A program made the position numbers and the translations under genes. From Roseomonas sp. (GTDB lineage: Bacteria > Pseudomonadota > Alphaproteobacteria > Acetobacterales > Acetobacteraceae), in NCBI GenBank assembly GCA_031180725.1, contig JAPSLO010000001.1:806001-870000 (forward strand): a stretch of 64,000 nt of DNA. The letters run 5' to 3'. The notes beneath the pieces were generated by a model. The model saw nothing but the letters and a program-made list of their open reading frames with translations, did no database searches and was not told the origin of the DNA. How positions within the stretch are numbered: position 1 is the stretch's first letter; each line of letters begins with the position of its first letter. Of the stretch, positions 1 to 9,211 are shown piece after piece.

Positions 1-144
1 CCAGGGCTGCCGGTGGTCTATGCCAGCGGCCGTTACCGGGAGCCGGACGCGAAGCGCGCCGTGACGGATGCGCCCTTCCTGGCCAAGCCATTCAGCGTCA
101 GCCGTGCCGTCGCGGCGCTACAGGACGTGATCTCCAGCACCTAG
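1..144 (+). CDS. Response-regulator receiver domain, C-terminal fragment
   Basis: Frame 1 is open from the window edge to a TAG at 142-144 and encodes about 47 residues. PVVYASG followed by FLAKPFSVSRAVAAL matches the end of a CheY-like receiver domain: the beta-4 strand with its Ser/Thr position, then the conserved Lys-Pro of beta-5 and helix 5. The stop comes directly after the receiver fold, so this is either a single-domain regulator or the receiver at the end of a hybrid kinase. The start lies outside the window. It points toward the convergent pca operon and is probably unrelated to it. Confidence 0.6.
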   Translation, partial: PGLPVVYASGRYREPDAKRAVTDAPFLAKPFSVSRAVAALQDVISST

Positions 145-289
145 GGCATTTTCAAGCTAGGCGGCATCGCCTGAAACCTCGGAAAGCGCCACGAATCAAG
201 ATGCTAGAGCGGTGTGCGCACTTGTTGCGGCGACCTGCTCTCCGGCGGCCTGTCTCGCTATGCGTTCCGACGCGCAAGGTTGGCCTGAA

Positions 290-305
290 GGCGCCCTGAG
301 GCGCC
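290..305 (-). terminator. Hairpin just after pcaB
   Basis: Two GGCGCC hexamers flank a four-base loop (296-299), forming a 6-bp stem directly after the pcaB stop codon. There is no U-tract on the minus strand, so it is a weak terminator or a 3'-end stabiliser. The rest of 145-306 shows no gene. Confidence 0.35.
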
Positions 306-306
306 C

Positions 307-1653
307 TCAGCCGAGGCGCGCCAGCACCGCGTCCACAGTGGCGCCGGCCGAGCCGAGATAGCTGGCCGGATTCACCAGCCTGTCGATTGCCGTCCGCTCG
401 AGCACGGCGGCGACCTTCGGCTCCTTTTCCAGGGCATCGGCCAGGTGGATTCCTTCGGCCATCGCCCGTTCCACGGCGTGGTGCACTGCTTCGTGTGCGG
501 CGCCGCGGCCGAGATGGGGCGCGAGGCCCATCATCACCGCCTCGCTCATGATGAGCCCGCCGCCGTCTTCCAGGTTGCGCCGCATCCTGGCTGCATCCAC
601 GAATAACCCCTCGGCGATCGGCAGCAGCGTGGCGAGGGCGCCATGCGTCAGCAGCACCACCTGGCCGAGTGCCAGGTGCTCGAGCTGCATCGGCCCGGCG
701 CCGCGCTCATGCTCATGCACCATGGCATTGAGAAGCTGCGGCACCAGTGCCTGCGCGGCGCGGGCCTGCACCACCACATATTCGCAACCGATCGGGTTGC
801 GCTTCTGCGGCATGGTGGAGCTGCCACCCTTGCCCGGAGCGGCAGGCTCCGCCGCCTCGGCGACCTCCGACTGCATCAGCAGCAGGATGTCGTTGGCGGG
901 CTTGGCCAGGGTGCCGCCCAGGAGGCCGCACCAGCAGCCGAATTCAGCAATGGAATCGCGCGCCACATGCCACGGCGCCGCGGGCAGGGCGAGATCCAAC
1001 TCCTTCGCCAGCTCCGCCGCCACGCGAGGCCCATCCGTGCCCAGGGAGGCCAACGTGCCAACCGCGCCGGCGAACTGCAGCCGGAGCAGCCGGGGCAGAA
1101 GCTGCGCCAGGCGGTCGCGCATGGTGATCAGCGGGTCGAGCCAGACAGCGACCTTGTAGCCGAAGGTAATGGGCAGGGCCTGCTGGGCATGAGTGCGGCC
1201 CGGCATCACCGTGTCGCGGTGTGTGCGCGCCAGGTTGGCGAAGGCGGCGATCAGCCGGTCCAGATCCTGCCGGAACAGCGCCACAGCTTCGCGCAGCTGC
1301 AACACCAGCGCGGTGTCCAGGATGTCCTGCGTGGTAGCGCCCCAGTGGGTCCAGCGCCCCGCCTCCGTCCCCGCCAGGGCCGAGAGCTGCTTTACCAAGC
1401 CGACAGTCGGGAAGCCCATATTGGCCGTGGCCTTGGCCAGGGCGGGCAGGTCCAGGCGATCCACATCGGCGGCTTCGGTGATAGCCTTCGCCGCCTCGGC
1501 CGGGATCAGGTCAAGGCGCGCCTGGGCACGGGCCAGGGCGGCCTCCATGGCCAGCATCTTGGCCAGGTAGTTGCGCTCATCCATCACGGCGCGCATGGCG
1601 TCGGAGCCATAGTTTGCGCCATGCACAAGGGCGTCGGCGGGATTCACGGACAT
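307..1653 (-). CDS. pcaB: 3-carboxy-cis,cis-muconate cycloisomerase (PcaB)
   Basis: PcaB converts 3-carboxy-cis,cis-muconate to 4-carboxymuconolactone, the second step of the protocatechuate branch of the beta-ketoadipate pathway, in the cytoplasm. The 448-residue protein has the usual family length. It carries the fumarase/aspartase superfamily signature GSSTMPQKRNP at about residues 277-287 and the upstream GRTHAQQA segment at about 152-159. It is the last gene of a minus-strand block pcaF, pcaDC, pcaH, pcaG, pcaB, 61 bp after pcaG. The same superfamily includes argininosuccinate and adenylosuccinate lyases. The neighbours and the SSTMPQKRNP form make PcaB the clear choice. Confidence 0.93.
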   Translation of the reverse strand: MSVNPADALVHGANYGSDAMRAVMDERNYLAKMLAMEAALARAQARLDLIPAEAAKAITEAADVDRLDLPALAKATANMGFPTVGLVKQLSALAGTEAGRWTHWGATTQDILDTALVLQLREAVALFRQDLDRLIAAFANLARTHRDTVMPGRTHAQQALPITFGYKVAVWLDPLITMRDRLAQLLPRLLRLQFAGAVGTLASLGTDGPRVAAELAKELDLALPAAPWHVARDSIAEFGCWCGLLGGTLAKPANDILLLMQSEVAEAAEPAAPGKGGSSTMPQKRNPIGCEYVVVQARAAQALVPQLLNAMVHEHERGAGPMQLEHLALGQVVLLTHGALATLLPIAEGLFVDAARMRRNLEDGGGLIMSEAVMMGLAPHLGRGAAHEAVHHAVERAMAEGIHLADALEKEPKVAAVLERTAIDRLVNPASYLGSAGATVDAVLARLG

Positions 1654-1714
1654 CTTGCTATACCTTCAGGCGCCGCCGCGTCGCGCGCGCTGAGCGGCCG
1701 CGCGCCCGGACACA

Positions 1715-2257
1715 TCAGATCTCGAGGAACACCGTCTCGCCATTGCCCTGGAGACGGATGTCGAGGCGCCAGGTGCCATCGTCCTGTGATTTCGCGACCA
1801 GCGTGGCGCGGCGGGCGGGGTCTTCCAGCAGGTTCAGCACCGGATCGGTGGCATTCAGCGCCTCTCCCTCGAAATAGGCGCGGGTGACGACATGCTGCAT
1901 CAAACCGCGGGCGAAGATCGCGATCTGAATGTGCGGGGCCTGCATGGCATTGCCGCGGCCGGGCACCGGGCCCGGCTTCAGCGTCGTGAAGCGGAACGCG
2001 CCTTCCGCATTGGTCGCGCACCGGCCGAAACCGTGAAAGGCGCCCTCATAATTACCATCCGGGCCAGCCTGCCAGATCTCCACCAGCGCGTCGCTGACGG
2101 CCGCACCGTCTCCATCCGTGATACGACCCACCAGGGTAATCCTCTCGCCGGCGACGGCCTCGTTGCCGCTTCCCGGGCGAAGCAGGTCAGCCCATTCCGG
2201 GAAGTCGATCATGTGCCAGTAGGGACCGGCGGTCTGGGATGCGGTCGCGGGAGTCAT
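1715..2257 (-). CDS. pcaG: Protocatechuate 3,4-dioxygenase alpha subunit (PcaG)
   Basis: This is the non-catalytic alpha subunit of intradiol protocatechuate 3,4-dioxygenase, which with PcaH opens the aromatic ring between the two hydroxyls. The start at 2257 gives MTPATASQTAGPYWH, the typical PcaG opening (SQTxGPYxH), and 180 residues, slightly short for the family. The frame is open upstream but would overlap pcaH. The GRITDGDG and VEIWQA segments mark the intradiol dioxygenase beta-sandwich. The iron-binding Tyr/His set seen in the partner is missing, as expected for alpha. The pcaH stop lies 13 bp upstream, so the two subunits are probably translated from one message. Confidence 0.93.
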   Translation of the reverse strand: MTPATASQTAGPYWHMIDFPEWADLLRPGSGNEAVAGERITLVGRITDGDGAAVSDALVEIWQAGPDGNYEGAFHGFGRCATNAEGAFRFTTLKPGPVPGRGNAMQAPHIQIAIFARGLMQHVVTRAYFEGEALNATDPVLNLLEDPARRATLVAKSQDDGTWRLDIRLQGNGETVFLEI

Positions 2258-2270
2258 CGCGCAGGCGTCC

Positions 2271-2975
2271 TCAGGCATTCTCGAAGGGCGTGGCCTCACG
2301 GCCGCGCAGCACGATGTCGAAGCGGTAACCTAGCGCCCATTCGGGCCTGGTGATCTCCAGGTCGAACTTCGAGATCAGCCGTTCCCGCGCTGCCTTATCC
2401 GGGGTGGACTGGAAGATGGGGTCCAATTCCAGCAGCGGATCGCCAGGGAAATACATCTGGGTGATCATGCGCTGCGCGAAGCCGGCGCCGTGCAGGCCGA
2501 AATGGATGTGTATGGGCCGCCAGGCATTCCAGTGATTCCGCCAGGGATAGGCGCCCGGCTTGATGCTGACGAAGCTGTACTTCCCGTCCTCGTCGGTGAA
2601 GATGCGGGCGCGGCCCTCGAAATTCGGGTCGAGCGGCGCATCATGCTGGTCGCGCGGATGGTGGTATCGGCCGGAGGCATTGGCCTGCCACACCTCTACC
2701 ATCACGCCGCGCTGGGGCCGGCCATCCTCGTCGGTGATGCGGCCGGCCACGATGATGCGCTCGCCCAACGCGCTCCTGCCATTCACCTGGCTCATATCCG
2801 CCTGCACCGGGTAGCGTTCCGGGCTGAAGCGCGGGGCGCTGGTTTCGGTGAGGGTTTGCGGAATGCGCAGCAGGGGCTGCTTCGGATGCCGCTTGTGGGT
2901 GCTGCCATAGGCCGGTGAATCGAGTGGCGGCTGGCTGCCCGGCGTCAGCGGGCGATAGGGGATGGGGTCGCTCAT
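2271..2975 (-). CDS. pcaH: Protocatechuate 3,4-dioxygenase beta subunit (PcaH)
   Basis: This is the catalytic, Fe(III)-binding subunit of protocatechuate 3,4-dioxygenase, which makes 3-carboxy-cis,cis-muconate. With the start at 2975 (MSDPIPYRPL) it is 234 residues, the normal length. The frame extends upstream into the pcaDC gene, but that part looks non-native. The four expected iron ligands are visible: Tyr104 in GRYHHP, Tyr143 in GAYPW, and His156 and His158 in RPIHIHF. The N-terminal HPKQPLLRIPQTLTE block is typical of PcaH. It lies 34 bp after pcaDC and 13 bp before pcaG. Confidence 0.95.
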   Translation of the reverse strand: MSDPIPYRPLTPGSQPPLDSPAYGSTHKRHPKQPLLRIPQTLTETSAPRFSPERYPVQADMSQVNGRSALGERIIVAGRITDEDGRPQRGVMVEVWQANASGRYHHPRDQHDAPLDPNFEGRARIFTDEDGKYSFVSIKPGAYPWRNHWNAWRPIHIHFGLHGAGFAQRMITQMYFPGDPLLELDPIFQSTPDKAARERLISKFDLEITRPEWALGYRFDIVLRGREATPFENA

Positions 2976-3009
2976 CTTGCCTGACGCTTCCCTGCCTGGT
3001 CCCGCGTCC

Positions 3010-4158
3010 TCAGCCCGGCTCGGCCAGGACGCGCTTGGCGATCTTAAGGGCAGAATTCGCCGCCGGCACCCCCGCATAGGCGCCGACCTGCAGCAGCACC
3101 TCCGCAATCTCCTCTGGTGTCACGCCGGTGTTCCGTGTGGCGCGCATATGCAACTCGAACTCCTCATGCCGGCCAAGCGCAGCCATCATGGCGAGCGTCA
3201 GCAGGCTGCGCGTGTGGCGCGGCAGGCCCGGGCGGGTCCAGACGCCGCCCCAGACATTGGCCGTGATCCATTCCTGGAAGGCCGCATCGAGTGCGGTCGT
3301 GCCGGCCTGGGCCCGGGCCACATGGGCCTCGCCCAGCACCTTCTTGCGGATGGCAAGCCCGCCCTCGACCCCCATGGGTGCATCGAACTGCGCCAGGTGA
3401 TCGCCTATCGCGGCGGTGGTCTCGGCGGCGCGCTCGAAGGTCGGGATATGCGCCGCTTCCGGAATCACCACCATCCTGGCGCCCGGGATCATGTCGCGAA
3501 GGGTGGCCGCGGTAGCGGGGGGTGTCGGAATATCGCGGTCGCCGACCACGATGGTGGTGGGGCAGTGAATGCGGCCCGCAATCTCCGCTGCCCGCGCATC
3601 CCGCAGCGCGGCGGCCGAGCCCGCATAGCCACGGCGGTCCGTATTCAGCAGCATCCGCCGCAGCCCTTCCGAGGATGCAAGCGAGGGGTCACAGACCCAG
3701 CGCGGCATCACCGCCTCAGCCAGGGTGCCGGATCCCCTGGCCATCACTGCCTCGATCCTCTCCTGCCAGGCCTCGGGCGGCAGGAATTCGGCGGCCGTAT
3801 CCAATAGGCAGAGGCTGGCGACGCGCTCCGGGTGCTCCGCCGCCATCTGCAGCGCGATCCGTCCGCCGATGGACAGGCCGACGACATGCGCCTGCTTCAC
3901 CCCCAGCGCATCCAGAAGCGCTACCGCATCCTTCGCGTGCAGCGACATGGAGTAGGGGCCGTCCGTCACTCCGGAACAGCCGTGGCCGCGCAGGTCCATG
4001 CGGACGATGCGGCGGTTACGCGCCAGCGCTTCCACCTGCGGGTCGAAGACATGCAGCGTAGTGCCGATGGAATGCAGCATCAGCACCGGCACCTCGCCGG
4101 CCATGGCAGGGCCTTCCACCGTCGCGTGGACGACAATGTCCCCCAGGTTCAGGAACAT
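3010..4158 (-). CDS. pcaL: PcaD-PcaC fusion: 3-oxoadipate enol-lactonase / 4-carboxymuconolactone decarboxylase
   Basis: This single 382-residue protein covers two successive steps, decarboxylation of 4-carboxymuconolactone (PcaC) and hydrolysis of beta-ketoadipate enol-lactone (PcaD). Residues 1 to about 258 are an alpha/beta hydrolase with oxyanion segment LHSIGTTLHVFD, nucleophile Ser96 in GLSIGG, the acid in VGDRDIPTP and the His in EAAHIPTFE. Residues from about 262 to the end form a carboxymuconolactone decarboxylase domain (TRSLLTLAMMAALGR, then HMRATRNTGVT and EVLLQVGAYAGVPAAN). Such fusions are known as PcaL in actinobacteria and occur elsewhere. No frameshift separates the halves. 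It is 95 bp after pcaF. Confidence 0.92.
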   Translation of the reverse strand: MFLNLGDIVVHATVEGPAMAGEVPVLMLHSIGTTLHVFDPQVEALARNRRIVRMDLRGHGCSGVTDGPYSMSLHAKDAVALLDALGVKQAHVVGLSIGGRIALQMAAEHPERVASLCLLDTAAEFLPPEAWQERIEAVMARGSGTLAEAVMPRWVCDPSLASSEGLRRMLLNTDRRGYAGSAAALRDARAAEIAGRIHCPTTIVVGDRDIPTPPATAATLRDMIPGARMVVIPEAAHIPTFERAAETTAAIGDHLAQFDAPMGVEGGLAIRKKVLGEAHVARAQAGTTALDAAFQEWITANVWGGVWTRPGLPRHTRSLLTLAMMAALGRHEEFELHMRATRNTGVTPEEIAEVLLQVGAYAGVPAANSALKIAKRVLAEPG

Positions 4159-4253
4159 GGCCCCTTATTCCTCCTCACTCCGCCATGATCCTTGAACCAC
4201 AGGCGAGGGCGCCGCGGGAAGTCGTTGCCGCAGCGCCACTGTGTTCTGCCGCG

Positions 4254-5462
<1,209 letters not shown>

Positions 5463-5508
5463 GTGGGGTCCTCCTTGGCGCTGGGTTTCCCCCCTGCGGC
5501 AGCCCGCG

Positions 5509-6831
5509 TCAACTGAGCGCCCGCACAAGCCAGAGCGACAGCGCGGGGAAGGCGACCAGCAGCAGCAGCCGCAGGACATCCATCACCAGGAAAGGCAGCA
5601 CACCCCGATAGGTCCGGGCGATCGGGACATCCCGCGCCAGGCCCGAGATGACGAAGACGTTCAGCCCGATCGGCGGGGCAGTCAGGCCAATGCCCACCAC
5701 CACCAGCACCAGGATGCCGAACCAGATGGCCGTCTCCTCGGTCGTCAGGCCGAAATCGAGCGCGGTGATGACGGGGAAGAAGACCGGCAGGGTCAACAGG
5801 ATCATCGCCAGCTCATCCATCACCGCGCCCAGGATGATGTAGGCGACCAGCAGGATGGCCAGCACGCCATAGGGCGGGAAGTCTTGCTCGGTGATCCAGA
5901 CGGCCAGCAGGTCCGGCGCCTGGGACAGCGCCAGGAAGGCATTGAACACCTCCGCGCCAAGCAGGATGACGAAGATCATCGCCGTGGTCTCGGCGGTGGC
6001 GAAGAGACTTTCCTTCACCTGCCGCAGCTTGATCGTGCCGCGCGCCGCGCCGACCAGCAGGGTGGCGATGCAGCCGATGGCGGCACTTTCAGTGGGGGTG
6101 AAGACGCCGCCATAGATGCCGCCCACCACCACCATCGCGATCAGCAGCACGGGAATGACATTCAGGAAGGCTTCGCGCCGCTCGGCGGGGCTGGGCGCCT
6201 CGCCGGGTGGGCCCAGCTCCGGCTTCAGCCGCACCACGGTGGCGATAGCCAGGATGTAGAACATGGCGGCGATGACGCCCGGGACCAGCGCCGCCATGAA
6301 GAGCTTGGCGATGTTCTGTTCCGTGCTGATGGCATAGACCACCAGGATGACGCTGGGCGGGACGAGGATGCCCAGCGTGCCGCCCACGGCAATTGTGCCG
6401 GTGGAGAAGCCGGCATCATAGTTGTAGCGCCGCAGTTCCGGCAGGGCGGCACGGCCGAAGGTGGCGGTGGTTGCGACGGAGCTGCCGCAGACCGCGCCGA
6501 AGCAGGCACAGGCGCCGATCACCCCCATCGCCATGCCGCCGGGCTTGCGCCCGATCAGCGCATTCGCCGCCGCGAAGAGGTCCCGCGCCAGCCCGCCGCG
6601 TTCCGCCAGCGCGCCCATCAGGATGAACAGTGGAATGACGGAAAGCGTGTAGTTGGAAAAGAGGTGGTAGGGCGTGGTCTTCAGGTAGTTGCCCAGCGCG
6701 GTCCAATCCAGGATATGGACATAGCCGGCGATGCCGACCAGCAGCATCGAAAGCCCGACGGGTGCGCGCAGCGTGATCAGCGCTAGCAGCACCGCGAAGC
6801 CGGTGGCGGCCAGGGCAAATTCCGGGGCCAT
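5509..6831 (-). CDS. dctM: TRAP transporter large permease (DctM family)
   Basis: This is the large ion-coupled membrane subunit of a tripartite ATP-independent periplasmic transporter, which moves the binding-protein-delivered organic acid through the inner membrane. The 440-residue protein is almost wholly hydrophobic. It carries the DctM landmarks GVIGACACFGAVCGSSVATTA, GILVPPSVILVVYA and FTPTESAAIG. Its ATG at 6831 overlaps the dctQ stop by one base (TGATG), indicating coupled translation. The upstream in-frame extension lies inside dctQ and is not used. The substrate cannot be read from sequence. A position between dgoKA and pca allows a sugar acid or an aromatic acid. Confidence 0.93.
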   Translation of the reverse strand: MAPEFALAATGFAVLLALITLRAPVGLSMLLVGIAGYVHILDWTALGNYLKTTPYHLFSNYTLSVIPLFILMGALAERGGLARDLFAAANALIGRKPGGMAMGVIGACACFGAVCGSSVATTATFGRAALPELRRYNYDAGFSTGTIAVGGTLGILVPPSVILVVYAISTEQNIAKLFMAALVPGVIAAMFYILAIATVVRLKPELGPPGEAPSPAERREAFLNVIPVLLIAMVVVGGIYGGVFTPTESAAIGCIATLLVGAARGTIKLRQVKESLFATAETTAMIFVILLGAEVFNAFLALSQAPDLLAVWITEQDFPPYGVLAILLVAYIILGAVMDELAMILLTLPVFFPVITALDFGLTTEETAIWFGILVLVVVGIGLTAPPIGLNVFVISGLARDVPIARTYRGVLPFLVMDVLRLLLLVAFPALSLWLVRALS

Positions 6832-7325
6832 CAGCGCTGCATTCCCAGCAGGCGCGGCAGCCACCACAGGGCCACGAGCCCGGTGATGGCGAAGCACAGC
6901 GCGCCGATTGCCACCGCCCACCAATAGGGCAGCGCCAGCAAGCCGATGGTGCGGGTGCCGCTGCTCAGCGTGTCCAGAGCGCCGATCGTCATCCTCTCCG
7001 CCAGCCACAGCGCCACCACGGCCCAGACCAGCATCCAGAATGCATCGATGACGCCGTTGACGCGTGCCGGCAGCCAAGTGGTCAGGCTGTCCACCAGGAT
7101 GTTCGACCTGGTCAGCGTGCCATGGGCCAAAAAGCCGAAGGCGCCGACACCGGAGGCAATGGAGACAATCTCGAAGTCGCCGCGGATCGGCTGGTCCGTC
7201 AGCCAGCGCAGCAGGACCGAGACGGTGGTGACGCCCGCCCCGAGCAGCAGCGATACGCCACCCAGGAATGCGAACGCGCGGGCAATGCCGGGGATCAGGC
7301 CGCTGACGGGCGGGGTATCACTCAT
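6831..7325 (-). CDS. dctQ: TRAP transporter small permease (DctQ family)
   Basis: This is the small four-helix membrane subunit of the TRAP transporter and pairs with DctM. It has 164 residues from the ATG at 7325. A GGAG sits about eight bases upstream of that ATG, while a GTG at 7334 would have no spacing from it. Four hydrophobic stretches can be followed: AFAFLGGVSLLLGAGVTTVS, GVGAFGFLAHG, AFWMLVWAVVALWLA and ALPYWWAVAIGALCFAITGLVAL. Length and topology suit the family, which is poorly conserved in sequence, so the call rests largely on position between dctP and dctM. Confidence 0.88.
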   Translation of the reverse strand: MSDTPPVSGLIPGIARAFAFLGGVSLLLGAGVTTVSVLLRWLTDQPIRGDFEIVSIASGVGAFGFLAHGTLTRSNILVDSLTTWLPARVNGVIDAFWMLVWAVVALWLAERMTIGALDTLSSGTRTIGLLALPYWWAVAIGALCFAITGLVALWWLPRLLGMQR

Positions 7326-7366
7326 GCGCGCCACTCCGTGGAACGGGGCGGGGTAGCCGATCCCCC

Positions 7367-7395
7367 GCCCTGGCCCTCCCCATAAAGGGCAGGGC
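7367..7395 (-). promoter_or_regulatory. Hairpin between dctP and dctQ
   Basis: Two GCCCT blocks (7367-7371, 7373-7377) pair with two AGGGC blocks (7386-7390, 7391-7395) around an eight-base loop with one bulged base, a 10-bp stem. It lies in the 100-bp gap after dctP and lacks a U-tract. Its likely role is to protect or partly terminate the dctP message, raising binding protein over membrane subunits. Confidence 0.4.
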
Positions 7396-7425
7396 AGGGA
7401 AGAGGGCGCGGAGGGAAAGGCGCGA

Positions 7426-8469
7426 TCAGGCGGCGCCGTGCTTGTCGATCAGTCCGCGCGCATCGGCCAGCAGTGCCGCACCGTCGATGTTGCGTTCGCG
7501 CATCTGGGTGATCCAGGCTTCGATCACCGGGCGGCAGGTCAGCATCCAGCGTTCCTTCTCAGCATTGGAGAGCTGGATGATCTTGTTCTCGCGCCGGCGC
7601 TCCACCTGGGCGCGCACCGCCGGACCTTGCTCGTCCCACACCTTCGCTGCCATTTCGGCGGCGACCATGCCGGAATTCGCATCCAGCACCCGCCGCAGTT
7701 CGGCTGGCAGCGACTGGTATTTGCCGGGGTTCATCGCAAGGATGAAGCTGGCGGCGTAGAGTGTCGGACTGCCCGGGATCTCCGTGTGGTGGTGCACCAG
7801 CTCAGCCAGGCGGATGGAGGGCACGACCTCCCACGGCACGACAGCGCCGTCGATCACGCGCTGGCTGATCGCCTCCGGCACTTGCGGCACGGGCAGGCCA
7901 ATCGGAGCGGCGCCGAGCGCACGAAGTGCTTCGCCGGCCTGGCGCGTGGGAAAGCGCAGCTTCAGCCCGCGCAGGTCCTCAAGCTTCGTGACTTCCCTGT
8001 TGGCGTGGATGGTGCCGCCGTCATGCGTCCAGACGACGATCGGATGCACCTCGCGGAACTCGTCGCGCAGATGGGTCTCGTAGAATTCCCAGGTCGCCTT
8101 GGCGTTTGGCCGGGCCAGGCGGTGCACGACGAAGGGAAGCTCGAAGACCTCGATCTTCGGGAAGCGGCCGGGCGTATTGCCGGGCAGGGTCCAGACGATG
8201 TCGGCCACGCCGTCCCGCGCCTGATCATAGAGCTGGGGCGGCGCGCCGCCGAGCTGCATGGAGGGGAAGATCTGGATGCGCAGGTTGCCCTGGCTTTCCG
8301 CCTGAATCTTCTGGGCCCAGGGCTGCAGGAAGTAGCGGTGCACATTGGATACCGCTGGCAGGAAGTGGTGCAGGCGCAGCGTGACCGCCTGCGCGAAGGC
8401 GGGGCGCACCAACGCCGGCGCAGCCAGGCCGGCGACTCCGGCCAGCAACAAGGTACGGCGGACGGTCAT
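7426..8469 (-). CDS. dctP: TRAP transporter periplasmic solute-binding protein (DctP family)
   Basis: This is the extracytoplasmic binding protein that captures the substrate for DctQM. The start at 8469 follows GGGAGGACC and gives 347 residues. The leader MTVRRTLLLAGVAGLAAPALV is an export signal with paired arginines ending near AFAQA, so Tat or Sec export is possible. Family features are the opening LRLHHFLPAVSN, the QLYDQARDGVADIVW segment, and the central Arg-containing stretch LKLRFPTRQAGEALRALGA that in characterised members contacts the substrate carboxylate. It is separated from dctQ by a hairpin-bearing gap and preceded by a promoter-like site. Confidence 0.93.
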   Translation of the reverse strand: MTVRRTLLLAGVAGLAAPALVRPAFAQAVTLRLHHFLPAVSNVHRYFLQPWAQKIQAESQGNLRIQIFPSMQLGGAPPQLYDQARDGVADIVWTLPGNTPGRFPKIEVFELPFVVHRLARPNAKATWEFYETHLRDEFREVHPIVVWTHDGGTIHANREVTKLEDLRGLKLRFPTRQAGEALRALGAAPIGLPVPQVPEAISQRVIDGAVVPWEVVPSIRLAELVHHHTEIPGSPTLYAASFILAMNPGKYQSLPAELRRVLDANSGMVAAEMAAKVWDEQGPAVRAQVERRRENKIIQLSNAEKERWMLTCRPVIEAWITQMRERNIDGAALLADARGLIDKHGAA

Positions 8470-8565
8470 GGTCTTGTGGTCCTCCCTGGGCTGACGCCTG
8501 CCTGGTTCTACTGGCGCGGCGCGTCGTGCTTTGACCCGGACGTGCGCTTTCCGCGCCTCGGTTTC

Positions 8566-8594
8566 GAAATAGATGGGTTGGCCAACCTGTTCAA
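8566..8594 (-). promoter_or_regulatory. Candidate promoter with palindromic operator for dctPQM-pca
   Basis: On the minus strand TTGAAC (8594-8589) and TATTTC (8571-8566) are separated by exactly 17 bases. The spacer contains the perfect 12-bp palindrome GGTTGGCCAACC (8576-8587). The -35-like element overlaps the dgoA stop codon, and the site is about 97 bp upstream of dctP. Placement of a palindrome between the two boxes is what a repressor operator would look like. The hexamers match the sigma-70 consensus only partly. Confidence 0.4.
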
Positions 8595-9211
8595 GCTCCG
8601 GGAAGGGCGGCAACCAGGGCGCGCGCCTTGCGCGCCACGGTCGCCGCATCATCTCCAGGCTTGTAAATGGCGCTGCCGATGCCGAAGCCTGCGGCGCCAC
8701 CGGCATGCCAGGCGCCGAGGGTGGAGGGATCCATCCCTCCCACTGGCAGGATCGGCGTGCCCTTCGGCAGCACCGCCAGCAGTGCCTTCACCACGGCCGG
8801 GGAAGCCGCCTCCGCTGGGAACAGCTTCAGCGCATCGGCGCCTGCCTTAAGCAGTGCAAAGGCCTCCGCCGGCGTCATGAAGCCGGGGGCGGCGGACATG
8901 CCGGCGGCCTTGGCGGCGCGCACCACATCCGGATCGGCATGCGGCGTCACCACCAGCCGCCCGCCGGCCGCGGCGATCCGCGCGCAATCGGCCGGGTCCA
9001 GTACCGTGCCGGCACCGACCAGCGCGCGATCCGCCAGGCGCGCGGCCAGGCGCCGGATGCTCTCGATCGGCTCGGGTGAGTTCAGCGGTACCTCGATGAT
9101 GGTGACGCCTTCGGCGACCAGCGCGTCCCCGATCGCCTCGACCTCATCCGGCTTCACGCCGCGCAGGATGGCGATCAGTCGGCAGCGGGTCAGCCATTCC
9201 TTCAGACCCAT
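8591..9211 (-). CDS. dgoA: 2-dehydro-3-deoxy-6-phosphogalactonate aldolase (DgoA-like)
   Basis: This class I aldolase of the KDPG/KDPGal family splits 2-keto-3-deoxy-6-phosphogalactonate to pyruvate and glyceraldehyde 3-phosphate. The 206-residue protein has IAILRGV at residues 13-19, catalytic Glu40 in IIEVPLNSP, GAGTVL at 66-71, and the Schiff-base Lys129 in ALKLFPAE. LNSP after the Glu, where Eda enzymes usually have LRTP, and the adjacent kinase point to the galactonate version. The start at 9211 lies within the end of dgoK (10-bp overlap), so translation is probably coupled. KDPG aldolase (Eda) remains the alternative. Confidence 0.85.
   Translation of the reverse strand: MGLKEWLTRCRLIAILRGVKPDEVEAIGDALVAEGVTIIEVPLNSPEPIESIRRLAARLADRALVGAGTVLDPADCARIAAAGGRLVVTPHADPDVVRAAKAAGMSAAPGFMTPAEAFALLKAGADALKLFPAEAASPAVVKALLAVLPKGTPILPVGGMDPSTLGAWHAGGAAGFGIGSAIYKPGDDAATVARKARALVAALPGA

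Noticed and set aside
7426-8706. Longer 426-codon DctP starting at 8706
   Set aside because: The added N-terminus lies across the promoter-like region and dgoA end, is not signal-like, and the ATG at 8469 has a strong ribosome site followed by an export leader.
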